Assembly: GCF_036227605.1 (NCBI RefSeq)
Contig: NZ_CP109487.1
Span: forward strand, 6,261,501 to 6,325,500
DNA from: Streptomyces sp. NBC_01439
Lineage (GTDB): Bacteria; Actinomycetota; Actinomycetes; Streptomycetales; Streptomycetaceae
DNA: 64,000 nucleotides
Direction of reading: 5' to 3'
Shown here: positions 9,135 through 17,995 of the stretch, piece by piece
How the letters are laid out: each line of letters opens with the position of its first letter
Numbering within the stretch: the stretch's first letter is position 1
The notes under the pieces: generated by a model
Database searches by the model: none
The model's input: the letters and a program-made list of their open reading frames with translations, nothing else
What the model was told of the DNA's origin: nothing
Program-made: the position numbers and the translations under genes

Positions 9135-10079
9135 GTGAGGGACACACGAGAAAGCCGGCTGCTCCTGGTGCTTCTGATCGCCATCGCGTTCGCATTGATC
9201 ACGGTGGACATCAGGGCAGGCGAGGAGTCGCCGGTCGACGGTGCCCGGCAGGCCGCCGCAGCGGTCTTCGGCCCGGTCGAGGAAGGTGTGGCGACCGCGG
9301 TCGATCCGGTCGCCAACGCCATAGGGGCGGTACGGGACTCCGGCGAGCGCCACAACCGCATCGCCACGCTGGAGCGCGAGAACGCGGCGCTGAAGGCCAA
9401 GCTGGGCAGCGAGGACCAGACCCGCAGCCGCATCCACGAGCTCGACGAGATGCTCAAGCGGGCCGGCGCCGGGCAGTACGGCATCAAGGGTGCCGAGGTC
9501 ATCGCCATAGGAGCGGCCCAGGGCTTCTCGTGGACCGTCACCATCGACGCCGGCAGCAAGGACGGCATCGAACGCGACATGACCGTCCTCAACGGGGACG
9601 GACTCGTCGGACGGGTCAGCACCGTCGGCCCCGACACCGCCACCGTCGTCCTCGCCAACGACCCCGACTTCACCGTCGGCACCCGGCTGGAGAAGACCGG
9701 TGAACTGGGCTTCGCCACCGGCCAGGGCGACCGCGCCCTGTCGGTCCAGATGCTCAACGGCAAGGCCAAGGTCAGCCCCGGCGACCGGCTCGTCACCTTC
9801 GGCTCGCGCGGCAACAAGCCCTTCGTGCCCGGCGTGCCGATCGGCGAGGTGGTCAAGGTCGACCCCTCGCGCGGCGACCTGACCCGCACCGTCTGGGTGC
9901 GTCCGTTCGTCGGCTTCTCGCGCCTGGACATCGTCGGCGTCGTGGTGATGCCGCCGCGCGAGGACCCCCGCGACGCGGTCCTGCCGCCCAAGCCCGAGGC
10001 CCCCAAGCCCACCCCGACGGTCACCGTGACGGTCACCCCGTCCGGGTCCGCCGGCGCCGCCAAGCCGGCCGACGACTAG
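9135..10079 (+). CDS. mreC: rod shape-determining protein MreC
   Basis: 314 aa from the GTG at 9135 (VRDTRESRLLLVLLI). A single N-terminal membrane helix (about residues 9-25) anchors an extracytoplasmic protein: a coiled coil (RHNRIATLERENAALKAKL) is followed by the two beta-barrel MreC domains (GAAQGFSWTVTIDAGSKDGI and GFATGQGDRALSVQML). The C-terminus is a Pro/Thr/Val-rich tail (PKPTPTVTVTVTPSG). MreC links the wall synthases to MreB/MreD. The longer reading frame from 9027 adds 36 basic residues before the anchor and is less likely. Confidence 0.93.
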   Translation: MRDTRESRLLLVLLIAIAFALITVDIRAGEESPVDGARQAAAAVFGPVEEGVATAVDPVANAIGAVRDSGERHNRIATLERENAALKAKLGSEDQTRSRIHELDEMLKRAGAGQYGIKGAEVIAIGAAQGFSWTVTIDAGSKDGIERDMTVLNGDGLVGRVSTVGPDTATVVLANDPDFTVGTRLEKTGELGFATGQGDRALSVQMLNGKAKVSPGDRLVTFGSRGNKPFVPGVPIGEVVKVDPSRGDLTRTVWVRPFVGFSRLDIVGVVVMPPREDPRDAVLPPKPEAPKPTPTVTVTVTPSGSAGAAKPADD

Positions 10080-10092
10080 GAGCAGACCCCGC

Positions 10093-10800
10093 ATGCGCTT
10101 CAACCGGATCCTGCTCTCGGCCACGCTCCTCGTGGTCGCGCTCGTCATCCAGGTCACCGTCCTGGGCCGACTCCAACTGCCGGGCGCCGTGCCCGACCTA
10201 CTGCTCCTCACGGTCGTCTCGCTCGCCCTCGTGTACGGGCACGTCAGCGGTGCGCTCATCGGCTTCGCCGCCGGTCTGCTCGCCGACCTGGCCCCGCCCG
10301 CCGACCACGCCGCCGGGCGGTACGCGCTCGTCCTGTGCGTCATCGGCTACGTCGCCGGGCTGACCCGCCCCGACGGCGGCCGGTTCCGTTCCGCCTGGGG
10401 CCCGATGCTCACCGTCGTCGTCGCCGCGATCGGCTCCACCCTGCTCTACGCGGGTGTGGGCGCCCTCGTCGGTGACACCGCCGCCCGCCACGTCGGTCTG
10501 ACCGGGCTGCTGTTCACCGCGACCCTCTATGACCTGCTGCTCGCGCCGTTCACCGTGCCGTGGATCATGGCGCTGGCGCGGAAGGCCGAGAACGACCCGA
10601 TGGCCGTCGAGGCCGGCGGCGGCCCCGCCAACAAGGCCGCCGACGTCTCCGCCGGCTGGCTGGCCGGCGGTACGGGCCTGCGCATCGGCAGCCAGCGCGG
10701 CGGCCTGCGCCTGAAGACCGCCCGCTCGCGGGCCAACAAAGCCGTCCGTATAAAGGGGGTCAAGGCGGTCAAGGGTGTGAAGAGCGTCAAAAAGCTGTGA
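10093..10800 (+). CDS. mreD: rod shape-determining protein MreD
   Basis: 235-aa integral membrane protein. The first 170 residues hold about five hydrophobic helices typical of MreD (LLSATLLVVALVIQVTVLG, LLLLTVVSLALVYGHVSGAL and so on). An unusual C-terminal cytoplasmic extension of about 65 residues follows, rich in basic residues and ending in the repeated KGVKAVKGVKSVKKL. AGGAGCAGACC precedes the ATG; the gap to mreC is 13 bp. It works in the membrane with MreC, PBP2 and RodA. The basic tail is longer than in most rod-shaped bacteria and might contact MreB or nucleic acid (inference). Confidence 0.92.
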   Translation: MRFNRILLSATLLVVALVIQVTVLGRLQLPGAVPDLLLLTVVSLALVYGHVSGALIGFAAGLLADLAPPADHAAGRYALVLCVIGYVAGLTRPDGGRFRSAWGPMLTVVVAAIGSTLLYAGVGALVGDTAARHVGLTGLLFTATLYDLLLAPFTVPWIMALARKAENDPMAVEAGGGPANKAADVSAGWLAGGTGLRIGSQRGGLRLKTARSRANKAVRIKGVKAVKGVKSVKKL

Positions 10801-10813
10801 GGGAGGAGCAGTC

Positions 10814-12994
10814 GTGACCAATGTTCCGGAGACCGGCCGAACCTCCCGGGTGCAGATCAGGCTCGTCATGATCCAGGTGCTCGTCCTCTCGATGTTCCTC
10901 ACCCTCGGCGGACGGCTCTGGTACCTCCAGATCCGCAACGGCGACGAGTACTACCACGAGGCGAAGAGCAACCACGTCCAGCGGGTCGTCCAACCCGCCG
11001 TGCGCGGCTCGATCCTCGACGCCCGCGGGGTTCCGCTCGCCGACAACGAGACCCGCCTCGTCGTCTCCGCCAGCCGTACCGCGCTGATGAAGATGAAGGA
11101 CAAGGGCAAGGGAGTCATGGCCCGCCTCGCCGACGTCCTGGACATGACCCCCAAGGAGGTCATGGACAAGGTCCGGCTCTGCGACTCCCAGACCCCCGCG
11201 CCCTGCTGGAACGGCTCCCCCTACCAGCCGATCCCGGTCACCCTCGAAGCCACCACGCAACAGGCGCTGCAGCTGCGCGAACGCCCGGAGGACTTCCCCG
11301 GCATCACCGCCGAGCCCACCGCCGTCCGCCGCTACCCGGCGCCCGGCGGGGCCCGCACCGCACAGGTGCTCGGCTACCTCTCGCCGGTCACCGACGAGGA
11401 GATCCAGAAGGCCAAGGACTCCGACTCGCCGCACCTGCGTTCCGACCAGGTCGGGCGCTCCGGCATCGAACGCACCTACGACAGGCAGCTGCGCGGCAAG
11501 GCGGAGGTCACCTCGTACGAGGTCGACAACCTCGGCCGGGTCATGGGCCAGACCAAGTCCGACCCGGGCGTGGCCGGATCCACCCTCATCACCAGCATCG
11601 ACGCCCGGGTCCAGGCCGTCGCCGAGTACGAGCTCCAGGACGCGATGAAGGTCGTCCGCAACGAGACCGACAACATCACCGGCCGCAAGTACGAGGCCGA
11701 CTCGGGAGCCGTCGTTGTCATGGAGGCCAAGACCGGCCGCATCGTCGCGATGGCCTCCCAGCCCGACTACGACCCCAACACCTGGGTCGGCGGCATCTCC
11801 GGCAAGGACTACGCGAAGCTCACCAGCAAGGGCTCCAACTACCCGCTGCTCAACCGGGGCATCCAGGGCATGGCCCCCGCGGGCTCCATCTTCAAGGTGG
11901 TCTCCGCGAGCGCGGCCGTCCGGGCCGGCTACAAGTTCGACGACAAGTACAACTGCAGCAGCTCCTACAGCCTTGGCGGCCGGAGCTTCGCGAACTTCGA
12001 GTCCAAGGGGCACGGCCCGATCACCCTCGGGGACGCCCTCAAGTTCTCCTGCAACACCGTCTTCTACGCCCTGGGCCACAAGGAGTGGCAGCGCGACGGC
12101 GGCCTCAGCCCCAAGAAGGACGCCCACGACTGGTTCTACCGGACCGCCCGGGAGTTCGGACTCGGCTCCGAGACCGGGATCGACCTGCCGAACGAGGTCA
12201 CCGGCCGGATCCCCGACCGGAAGTGGAAGCAGAACTTCTGGAAGGCCAACAAGAACGCCTGGTGCAAGCAGGGCAAGCGGGGCGGCACCTACGTCGAGCA
12301 GATCGCCTACGAGAGCTGCCTCGAAGGCAACCAGCTGAAGGCCTACGACAGCATCAACTTCGCCATCGGCCAGGGCGACGTCCTCGTCACCCCCATCCAG
12401 ATGGCCACCGCGTACTCCGCCATCAGCAACGGGGGCACCCTCTACAACCCCACGGTCGGCAAGGCCGTGATCAGCCCCGACGGCAAGCACATCGAGATGA
12501 TCAAGCCCCAGTCGCACGGCCGGCTGCCGATCGACGCCAAGACCATCAGCGACCTCGACGGGGGCCTGCGCTCGGTCGTCGAGCCCGGCGGCACCGCCGC
12601 CTGGCGGTTCGGCGGCTGGCCGATGGACAAGATCCCGATGCACGCCAAGACCGGCACCGCCCAGGTCTACGGCAAGCAGACCACGTCATGGCTGGCGACC
12701 TACACCAAGGACTTCACGATCGTCATGACGATCTCCCAGGGCGGCACCGGCTCGGGTGCCTCCGGCCCCGCCGTCCGCAACCTCTACAACGCCATCTACG
12801 GTCTGACCATGGACGGGAAGCAGGACCTCAAGAAGGCCCTGCTGCTGGGCCCCGAGGCGAAGCTGCCCCGGATCGAGCCCGACGGCTCCATCATTTCCCC
12901 GGAGATCCGGCCGTACGTGCCGGCGTCCCCGGAGGATCTGGAACCGGCCGTGCTCGCAGGGCCGCCCGCCCCACCCGCGGCACGCCAGGATTAG
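10814..12994 (+). CDS. mrdA: penicillin-binding protein 2 (class B peptidoglycan transpeptidase)
   Basis: 726-aa class B PBP: one N-terminal membrane helix (about residues 14-36), the dimerisation domain (VVQPAVRGSILDARGVPLADNETR), then a transpeptidase domain with all three catalytic motifs: Ser358-x-x-Lys361 (SIFK), Ser412-Cys-Asn414 and Lys612-Thr-Gly614. It cross-links peptidoglycan outside the membrane as partner of the RodA glycosyltransferase downstream. The GTG start follows GGGAGGAGC, 13 bp after mreD. Oddity: the TAG stop (12992-12994) lies inside the left end of an inverted-repeat element, so the natural C-terminus may have been altered by its insertion. Confidence 0.95.
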   Translation: MTNVPETGRTSRVQIRLVMIQVLVLSMFLTLGGRLWYLQIRNGDEYYHEAKSNHVQRVVQPAVRGSILDARGVPLADNETRLVVSASRTALMKMKDKGKGVMARLADVLDMTPKEVMDKVRLCDSQTPAPCWNGSPYQPIPVTLEATTQQALQLRERPEDFPGITAEPTAVRRYPAPGGARTAQVLGYLSPVTDEEIQKAKDSDSPHLRSDQVGRSGIERTYDRQLRGKAEVTSYEVDNLGRVMGQTKSDPGVAGSTLITSIDARVQAVAEYELQDAMKVVRNETDNITGRKYEADSGAVVVMEAKTGRIVAMASQPDYDPNTWVGGISGKDYAKLTSKGSNYPLLNRGIQGMAPAGSIFKVVSASAAVRAGYKFDDKYNCSSSYSLGGRSFANFESKGHGPITLGDALKFSCNTVFYALGHKEWQRDGGLSPKKDAHDWFYRTAREFGLGSETGIDLPNEVTGRIPDRKWKQNFWKANKNAWCKQGKRGGTYVEQIAYESCLEGNQLKAYDSINFAIGQGDVLVTPIQMATAYSAISNGGTLYNPTVGKAVISPDGKHIEMIKPQSHGRLPIDAKTISDLDGGLRSVVEPGGTAAWRFGGWPMDKIPMHAKTGTAQVYGKQTTSWLATYTKDFTIVMTISQGGTGSGASGPAVRNLYNAIYGLTMDGKQDLKKALLLGPEAKLPRIEPDGSIISPEIRPYVPASPEDLEPAVLAGPPAPPAARQD

Positions 12995-13156
12995 GGGGTG
13001 TCTTGCCGATCCGGGCGGGCTCGCGGTGGCCGGTGCCGCACCGCGCCGCGTTGTCCTCGGTCGGCGACGCTCCGCGTCGCCTCCCTCGTCCGCCTTGCGC
13101 TGCACGGCACCGGCCACCGCTCCCCGATCCGCCCTGATCGACAAGACACCCCCTAA
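12991..13156. mobile_element. MITE-like inverted-repeat element between pbp2 and rodA
   Basis: About 166 bp with imperfect terminal inverted repeats of some 50 bp: the outer 15 bp are perfect mirror images (12991-13005 with 13142-13156), and so is an inner 16-bp block (13023-13038 with 13105-13120). A smaller hairpin (13063-13081) sits in the centre. Both ends read TA followed by five G in the inward direction, consistent with a TA target duplication of the IS630/Tc1 kind. No open frame of its own. I recall similar repeats scattered in Streptomyces genomes, but could not check. Confidence 0.75.
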
Positions 13157-13164
13157 GGGAAGAC

Positions 13165-14364
13165 ATGCCGACCGCCAACAAGTTCTCCGTCTCCCGGTAC
13201 GCGCCCGAGCGCGGGGCGATGGCCAAGCTCACCGCCCGCGACTCGGTAGTGCGCCGGCTCGACTGGCCGATACTCCTCTCCGCGACCGCCCTCTCCTGCA
13301 TCGGCGCCCTGCTGGTGTGGTCGGCGACCCGCAACAGGACCACGCTGAACCAGGGGGACCCGTACTACTTCCTGGCCCGGCACGCCCTGAACACCGGCAT
13401 CGGCCTCGTGCTGATGATCGGCACGATCTGGCTCGGCCACCGCACCCTGCGCGGCGCCGTGCCGGTCCTCTACGGGCTCTCCCTGGTGCTGATCCTCGCC
13501 GTGCTGACCCCGCTCGGCGCCACCATCAACGGCGCCCACGCGTGGATCGTCATCGGCGGCGGGTTCTCCCTCCAGCCGTCCGAGTTCGTGAAGATCACGA
13601 TCATCCTGGTGATGGCGATGCTGCTGGCCACCCGGGTGGACGCGGGCGACCTCGCCCACCCCGACCACCGCACGGTCGTCAAGGCGCTCTGCCTGGCCGC
13701 GGCCCCGATGGGCATCGTCATGCTGATGCCCGACCTCGGCTCCGTGATGGTCATGATCGTGATAGTGCTCGGCGTGCTGCTGGCCTCCGGCGCCTCCAAC
13801 CGCTGGGTGCTCGGCCTGCTCGGCGCCGGCGCGAGCGGTGCCGTCCTGATATGGCAGCTCGGCGTCCTCGACGAATACCAGATCAACCGCTTCGCGGCCT
13901 TCGCCAACCCCGAGCTCGACCCGGCGGGCGTCGGCTACAACACCAACCAGGCGCGCATCGCGATCGGCTCGGGCGGTCTGACCGGCTCGGGGCTGTTCAA
14001 GGGCTCGCAGACCACCGGCCAATTCGTACCCGAGCAGCAGACCGACTTCGTCTTCACCGTGGCGGGGGAGGAGCTCGGCTTCGTCGGGGCCGGGCTGATC
14101 CTGCTGCTGCTCGGCGTCATCCTGTGGCGGGCCTGCATGATCGCCCGGGAGACCACCGAGCTGTACGGGACGATCGTGTGCGCCGGGATCATCGCCTGGT
14201 TCGCCTTCCAGTCCTTCGAGAACATCGGGATGACCCTCGGGATCATGCCGGTGGCCGGGCTCCCCCTACCGTTCGTCTCGTACGGAGGATCATCGATGTT
14301 CGCCGTGTGGGTGGCGATCGGGCTCCTACAGTCGATCAAGGTGCAACGGCCATTGTCAGCCTGA
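13165..14364 (+). CDS. rodA: SEDS peptidoglycan glycosyltransferase RodA/FtsW family (Sfr type)
   Basis: 399-aa polytopic membrane protein with about ten helices. SEDS signatures are seen: GFSLQPSEFVKI, the NQARIAIGSGGLTGSGLFKGSQT loop and the C-terminal GLPLPFVSYGGSSM. SEDS proteins polymerise lipid II outside the membrane with a class B PBP, here PBP2 just upstream. The ATG is preceded by AAGGGAAG at good spacing. In Streptomyces this last mre-cluster gene is called sfr. The inverted-repeat element now separates it from pbp2 and could affect its expression. Confidence 0.93.
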   Translation: MPTANKFSVSRYAPERGAMAKLTARDSVVRRLDWPILLSATALSCIGALLVWSATRNRTTLNQGDPYYFLARHALNTGIGLVLMIGTIWLGHRTLRGAVPVLYGLSLVLILAVLTPLGATINGAHAWIVIGGGFSLQPSEFVKITIILVMAMLLATRVDAGDLAHPDHRTVVKALCLAAAPMGIVMLMPDLGSVMVMIVIVLGVLLASGASNRWVLGLLGAGASGAVLIWQLGVLDEYQINRFAAFANPELDPAGVGYNTNQARIAIGSGGLTGSGLFKGSQTTGQFVPEQQTDFVFTVAGEELGFVGAGLILLLLGVILWRACMIARETTELYGTIVCAGIIAWFAFQSFENIGMTLGIMPVAGLPLPFVSYGGSSMFAVWVAIGLLQSIKVQRPLSA

Positions 14365-14401
14365 TGTTCCGTTCACCCTGCCGACGTGATCCGTTCAGGA
14401 C

Positions 14402-14407
14402 TAAGTT
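14402..14407 (+). promoter_or_regulatory. -10-like hexamer for a leaderless CYTH-CHAD transcript
   Basis: TAAGTT ends 6 nt before the ATG at 14414 and there is no Shine-Dalgarno site. Confidence 0.35.
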
Positions 14408-14413
14408 CGGTCT

Positions 14414-15934
14414 ATGGCGGACACCAAGCGCGAAATCGAGCGGAAATTCGAGTTCTCCAAGGCCAAATCTGCCCGGCGCGGGGTGCCGGACCTGACGGGC
14501 ACGGCCGCCATCGCCGCCGTCTCCGACCAGGGCACCATCGACCTCGACGCCGTCTACTACGACACCCCCGACCAGCGGCTCGCCGCCGACGGCCTCACCC
14601 TGAGGCGCAGAACCGGCGGCGCGGACGAGGGCTGGCACCTCAAACTGCCCGTCTCCCCGGGAGTGCGCGACGAGATCGGGGCCGCGCTCAGCGACACGCT
14701 CCCGCCCTCCCTCGCCGCCCTCGTCCGCTCCCGAGTCCGCGGCGCCGGACTCCAGCCGCAGGTCAGGCTCCTCTCCTCGCGCAAGATCAGCCACCTCCTC
14801 GACGCGGGCGGCGCCCTGCTCGCGGAACTGAGCACCGACGCCGTCGTCGCCGAGCGCGGCGAGACCACCGCCACCTGGACCGAGGTCGAGGTGGAACTCG
14901 CCGACGGCGTCGACCCCGAACTGCTCGACGCCGTGGAGAAGACCTTCCGCAAGGCCGGACTCCGGGTCTCCGACGCCCCCTCGAAGCTGGCCCGGGCCCT
15001 CGCCGAGACCGCGGGCGAGCCCCCGGCCCGGCCCGGGGGCGGCGGCCCCGAGGGCACCGCGGGCGCGCACGTGCTCGCGTACCTGCGCGAACAGCGCGAC
15101 GCGCTCGTCGCCCAGGACCCGGCCGTGCGCCGCGGACTGCCGGACTCCGTCCACCAGATGCGGGTCGCCAGCCGCCGGATCCGCAGCGCCTTCAAGACGT
15201 ACCGCAAGGTCATCGACCGGGCCGCCACCGACCCGATCGGCGAGGAGCTGCGCTGGCTCGCCGCCGAGCTCGGCGTCGACCGCGACCAGGAGGTCCTGCT
15301 GGAGCGGATCCAGACCCACCTCGGCGAGCTGCCCCGCACCCTCCTGATCGGCCCGGTCCGCAGCAGGCTGCGCGTGTGGAACACCGCCCGCCGCTCCGGC
15401 TCGCGGCGCCGGGCCCTGGCCGTGCTCGACAGCGCGCGCTACCTGGCCCTGCTGGACTCCCTCGAGGCCCTGCTGGAGGCGCCGCCCCTGCTGACGGGCG
15501 CCGCCCGACCCCCGGAAGCGGTCCTGCCGAAGGCGGTGCTCCGCGACTACGCGCGCCTCGCCGTCCGGGTCGAGAGCGCCCTCTCGCTCGCCGAGGGAGA
15601 GCAGCGCGACCTGGCCCTGCACGACGCCCGCAAGGCGGCCAAGCGGGTCCGGTACGCGGCCGAGTCGGCCGTTCCCGTGCTCGGCGGACCGGCGAAGAAC
15701 CTGGCCAAGGCGGGGAAGGCGGTGCAGAACCTGCTCGGCGACCACCAGGACAGCGTGGTGGCCCGCGGCGCCCTGCGCGGCCTCGCCGTCCAGGCGACGG
15801 CCGCCGGGGAGTCCGCCTTCACCTGGGGCGTGCTCTACGCACGCGAGGAGGCCCTGGCGGAGCGGCGCGAGAGGGAGCTTCCGGACGTCTGGGCGACGTT
15901 CTCCGACCCGGCGCTCCGGGCCGGCCTGGGATGA
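14414..15934 (+). CDS. CYTH and CHAD domain-containing protein
   Basis: 506 aa. The N-terminal CYTH triphosphate-tunnel domain (about 1-200) starts with the diagnostic ExExK motif at residues 7-11 (EIERK) and carries alternating charged strands (LDAVYYDTPDQRL, LTLRRRT, WHLKLPV). The C-terminal CHAD domain (about 220-495) is helical with conserved His/Arg (VHQMRVASRRIRSAFKTYR, LHDARKAAKRVRYAAE). CYTH enzymes bind triphosphates with divalent metals; CHAD domains bind polyphosphate, so a polyphosphate-linked role is likely but the exact reaction is unknown. Probably its own transcript. Confidence 0.9.
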   Translation: MADTKREIERKFEFSKAKSARRGVPDLTGTAAIAAVSDQGTIDLDAVYYDTPDQRLAADGLTLRRRTGGADEGWHLKLPVSPGVRDEIGAALSDTLPPSLAALVRSRVRGAGLQPQVRLLSSRKISHLLDAGGALLAELSTDAVVAERGETTATWTEVEVELADGVDPELLDAVEKTFRKAGLRVSDAPSKLARALAETAGEPPARPGGGGPEGTAGAHVLAYLREQRDALVAQDPAVRRGLPDSVHQMRVASRRIRSAFKTYRKVIDRAATDPIGEELRWLAAELGVDRDQEVLLERIQTHLGELPRTLLIGPVRSRLRVWNTARRSGSRRRALAVLDSARYLALLDSLEALLEAPPLLTGAARPPEAVLPKAVLRDYARLAVRVESALSLAEGEQRDLALHDARKAAKRVRYAAESAVPVLGGPAKNLAKAGKAVQNLLGDHQDSVVARGALRGLAVQATAAGESAFTWGVLYAREEALAERRERELPDVWATFSDPALRAGLG

Positions 15935-16009
15935 TCATGCGGGTGGGGGCGGCTGAGCCTCAAGGTACGCTTGAGAGCTGCCCCCCGCCCGCTTCACGAA
16001 AGTCGCGTG

Positions 16010-17932
16010 ATGACCGAGTCGGTCTTCCCTCAGCTTGAGGCCCTGCTTCCGCATGTGCAGAAGCCCATCCAGTACGTCGGCGGTGAACTCAACTCCACGG
16101 TCAAGGAGTGGGAGAGCTGCGACGTCCGCTGGGCTCTCATGTACCCGGACGCGTACGAAGTCGGGCTGCCCAACCAGGGCGTCATGATCCTGTACGAGGT
16201 GCTCAACGAGCGCGAGGGCGTCCTCGCCGAGCGCACCTACAGCGTGTGGCCCGACCTCGAAGAACTGATGCGCGAGCACAAGGTGCCGCAGTTCACCGTG
16301 GACAGCCACCGCCCGGTCTCCGCCTTCGACGTGTTCGGCCTGTCCTTCTCCACGGAGCTGGGCTACACCAACATGCTCACGGCCCTGGACCTCGCCGGCA
16401 TCCCGCTGGAGGCCCGCAACCGTACCGTCGACCACCCGATCGTCCTCGCGGGCGGCCACGCGGCCTTCAACCCCGAGCCGATCGCGGAGTTCATCGACTG
16501 CGCGGTCATCGGCGACGGCGAGCAGGCCGTCCTCGACATGACCGAGATCATCCGCACCTGGAAGGCCGAAGGGCGGCCGGGCGGGCGCGAAGAGGTCCTC
16601 CTCCGTCTCGCCAAGACCGGCAACGTCTACGTGCCGGGCTTCTACGACGTCGAGTACCTGCCGGACGGTCGCATCGGCCGCGTCGTGCCCAACCGCTCCG
16701 GCGTGCCGTGGCGCGTGTCCAAGCACACGGTCATGGACCTCGACGAGTGGCCGTACCCCAAGCAGCCCCTGGTCCCGCTCGCCGAGACCGTCCACGAGCG
16801 CATGTCCGTGGAGATCTTCCGCGGCTGCACCCGCGGCTGCCGTTTCTGCCAGGCCGGCATGATCACGCGCCCCGTGCGGGAGCGAAGCATCACCGGCATC
16901 GGCGAGATGGTGGAGAAGGGTCTGAAGGCCACCGGCTTCGAGGAGGTCGGTCTCCTCTCGCTGTCCTCCGCGGACCACACCGAGATCGCCGACATCGCCA
17001 AGGGCCTCGCCGACCGCTACACGGACGACAAGGTGGGCCTGTCCCTGCCGTCGACCCGCGTGGACGCGTTCAACGTGGACCTGGCCAACGAGCTGACCCG
17101 CAACGGTCGCCGCTCCGGCCTGACCTTCGCCCCCGAGGGCGGCTCCGAGCGCATGCGCAAGGTCATCAACAAGATGGTCTCGGAAGAGGACCTGATCCGT
17201 ACCGTCTCCACGGCGTACGGCAACGGCTGGCGGCAGGTGAAGCTGTACTTCATGTGCGGCCTGCCCACCGAGACCGACGAGGACGTGCTCCAGATCGGCG
17301 ACATGGCGGTCAACGTCATCGCCAAGGGTCGCGAGGTCTCCGGCCAGAACGACATCCGCTGCACGGTGTCCATCGGCGGGTTCGTGCCCAAGCCGCACAC
17401 CCCGTTCCAGTGGGCGCCGCAGCTGTCGGCCGAGGAGACGGACGCCCGCCTGGGCAAGCTCCGCGACAAGATCCGCGGCGACAAGAAGTACGGCCGCTCC
17501 ATCGGCTTCCGCTACCACGACGGCAAGCCGGGCATCGTCGAGGGCCTCCTCTCGCGCGGTGACCGCCGCATCGGCGACGTCATCCGCGCCGTGTACGAGT
17601 CGGGCGGCCGCTTCGACGGCTGGCGCGAGCACTTCAGCTACGACCGCTGGATGGAGGCGGCCGAGAAGACCCTGCCCGCCTACGGCGTGGACGTGGCCTG
17701 GTACACGACCCGCGAGCGCACCTACGAGGAGGTCCTGCCCTGGGACCACCTGGACTCCGGTCTCGACAAGGACTGGCTCTGGGAGGACTGGCAGGACGCC
17801 CTCGACGAGACCGAGGTCGACGACTGCCGCTGGACCCCGTGCTTCGACTGCGGCGTGTGTCCTCAGATGCAGACCGAGATCCAGATCGGCCCCACCGGCA
17901 AGAAGCTGCTGCCGCTGTCCGTCGTGAAGTAA
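16010..17932 (+). CDS. B12-binding-domain radical SAM protein (TIGR03960 type)
   Basis: 640 aa from the ATG at 16010 (MTESVFPQLEALLPHVQKP); the frame is open to 15971, and a GTG directly precedes the ATG. A B12-binding-like N-terminal domain (WALMYPDAYEVGLPNQGVMI, GGHAAFNPEP) is followed by the radical SAM core with the cluster motif CTRGCRFC at residues 273-280. The C-terminus has a further Cys cluster (CRWTPCFDCGVCPQM), possibly for a second iron-sulfur centre. The family substrate is unknown. Its usual partner, a DUF2344 protein, is encoded at 19135, and RNase E/G follows; this neighbourhood is widely conserved. Confidence 0.92.
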   Translation: MTESVFPQLEALLPHVQKPIQYVGGELNSTVKEWESCDVRWALMYPDAYEVGLPNQGVMILYEVLNEREGVLAERTYSVWPDLEELMREHKVPQFTVDSHRPVSAFDVFGLSFSTELGYTNMLTALDLAGIPLEARNRTVDHPIVLAGGHAAFNPEPIAEFIDCAVIGDGEQAVLDMTEIIRTWKAEGRPGGREEVLLRLAKTGNVYVPGFYDVEYLPDGRIGRVVPNRSGVPWRVSKHTVMDLDEWPYPKQPLVPLAETVHERMSVEIFRGCTRGCRFCQAGMITRPVRERSITGIGEMVEKGLKATGFEEVGLLSLSSADHTEIADIAKGLADRYTDDKVGLSLPSTRVDAFNVDLANELTRNGRRSGLTFAPEGGSERMRKVINKMVSEEDLIRTVSTAYGNGWRQVKLYFMCGLPTETDEDVLQIGDMAVNVIAKGREVSGQNDIRCTVSIGGFVPKPHTPFQWAPQLSAEETDARLGKLRDKIRGDKKYGRSIGFRYHDGKPGIVEGLLSRGDRRIGDVIRAVYESGGRFDGWREHFSYDRWMEAAEKTLPAYGVDVAWYTTRERTYEEVLPWDHLDSGLDKDWLWEDWQDALDETEVDDCRWTPCFDCGVCPQMQTEIQIGPTGKKLLPLSVVK

Positions 17933-17945
17933 CCCTTGGGTCACG

Positions 17946-17978
17946 AGAGGCCCCCGCCCGCAACGGGTGGGGGCCTCT
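17946..17978 (+). terminator. hairpin after the radical SAM gene
   Basis: A 14-bp stem (17946-17959 with 17965-17978, one G.U pair) with a 5-nt loop, starting 14 bp after the stop codon. It separates the radical SAM gene from the repeat protein. Confidence 0.7.
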
Positions 17979-17995
17979 GCCGTGTCCTTCCCTGC

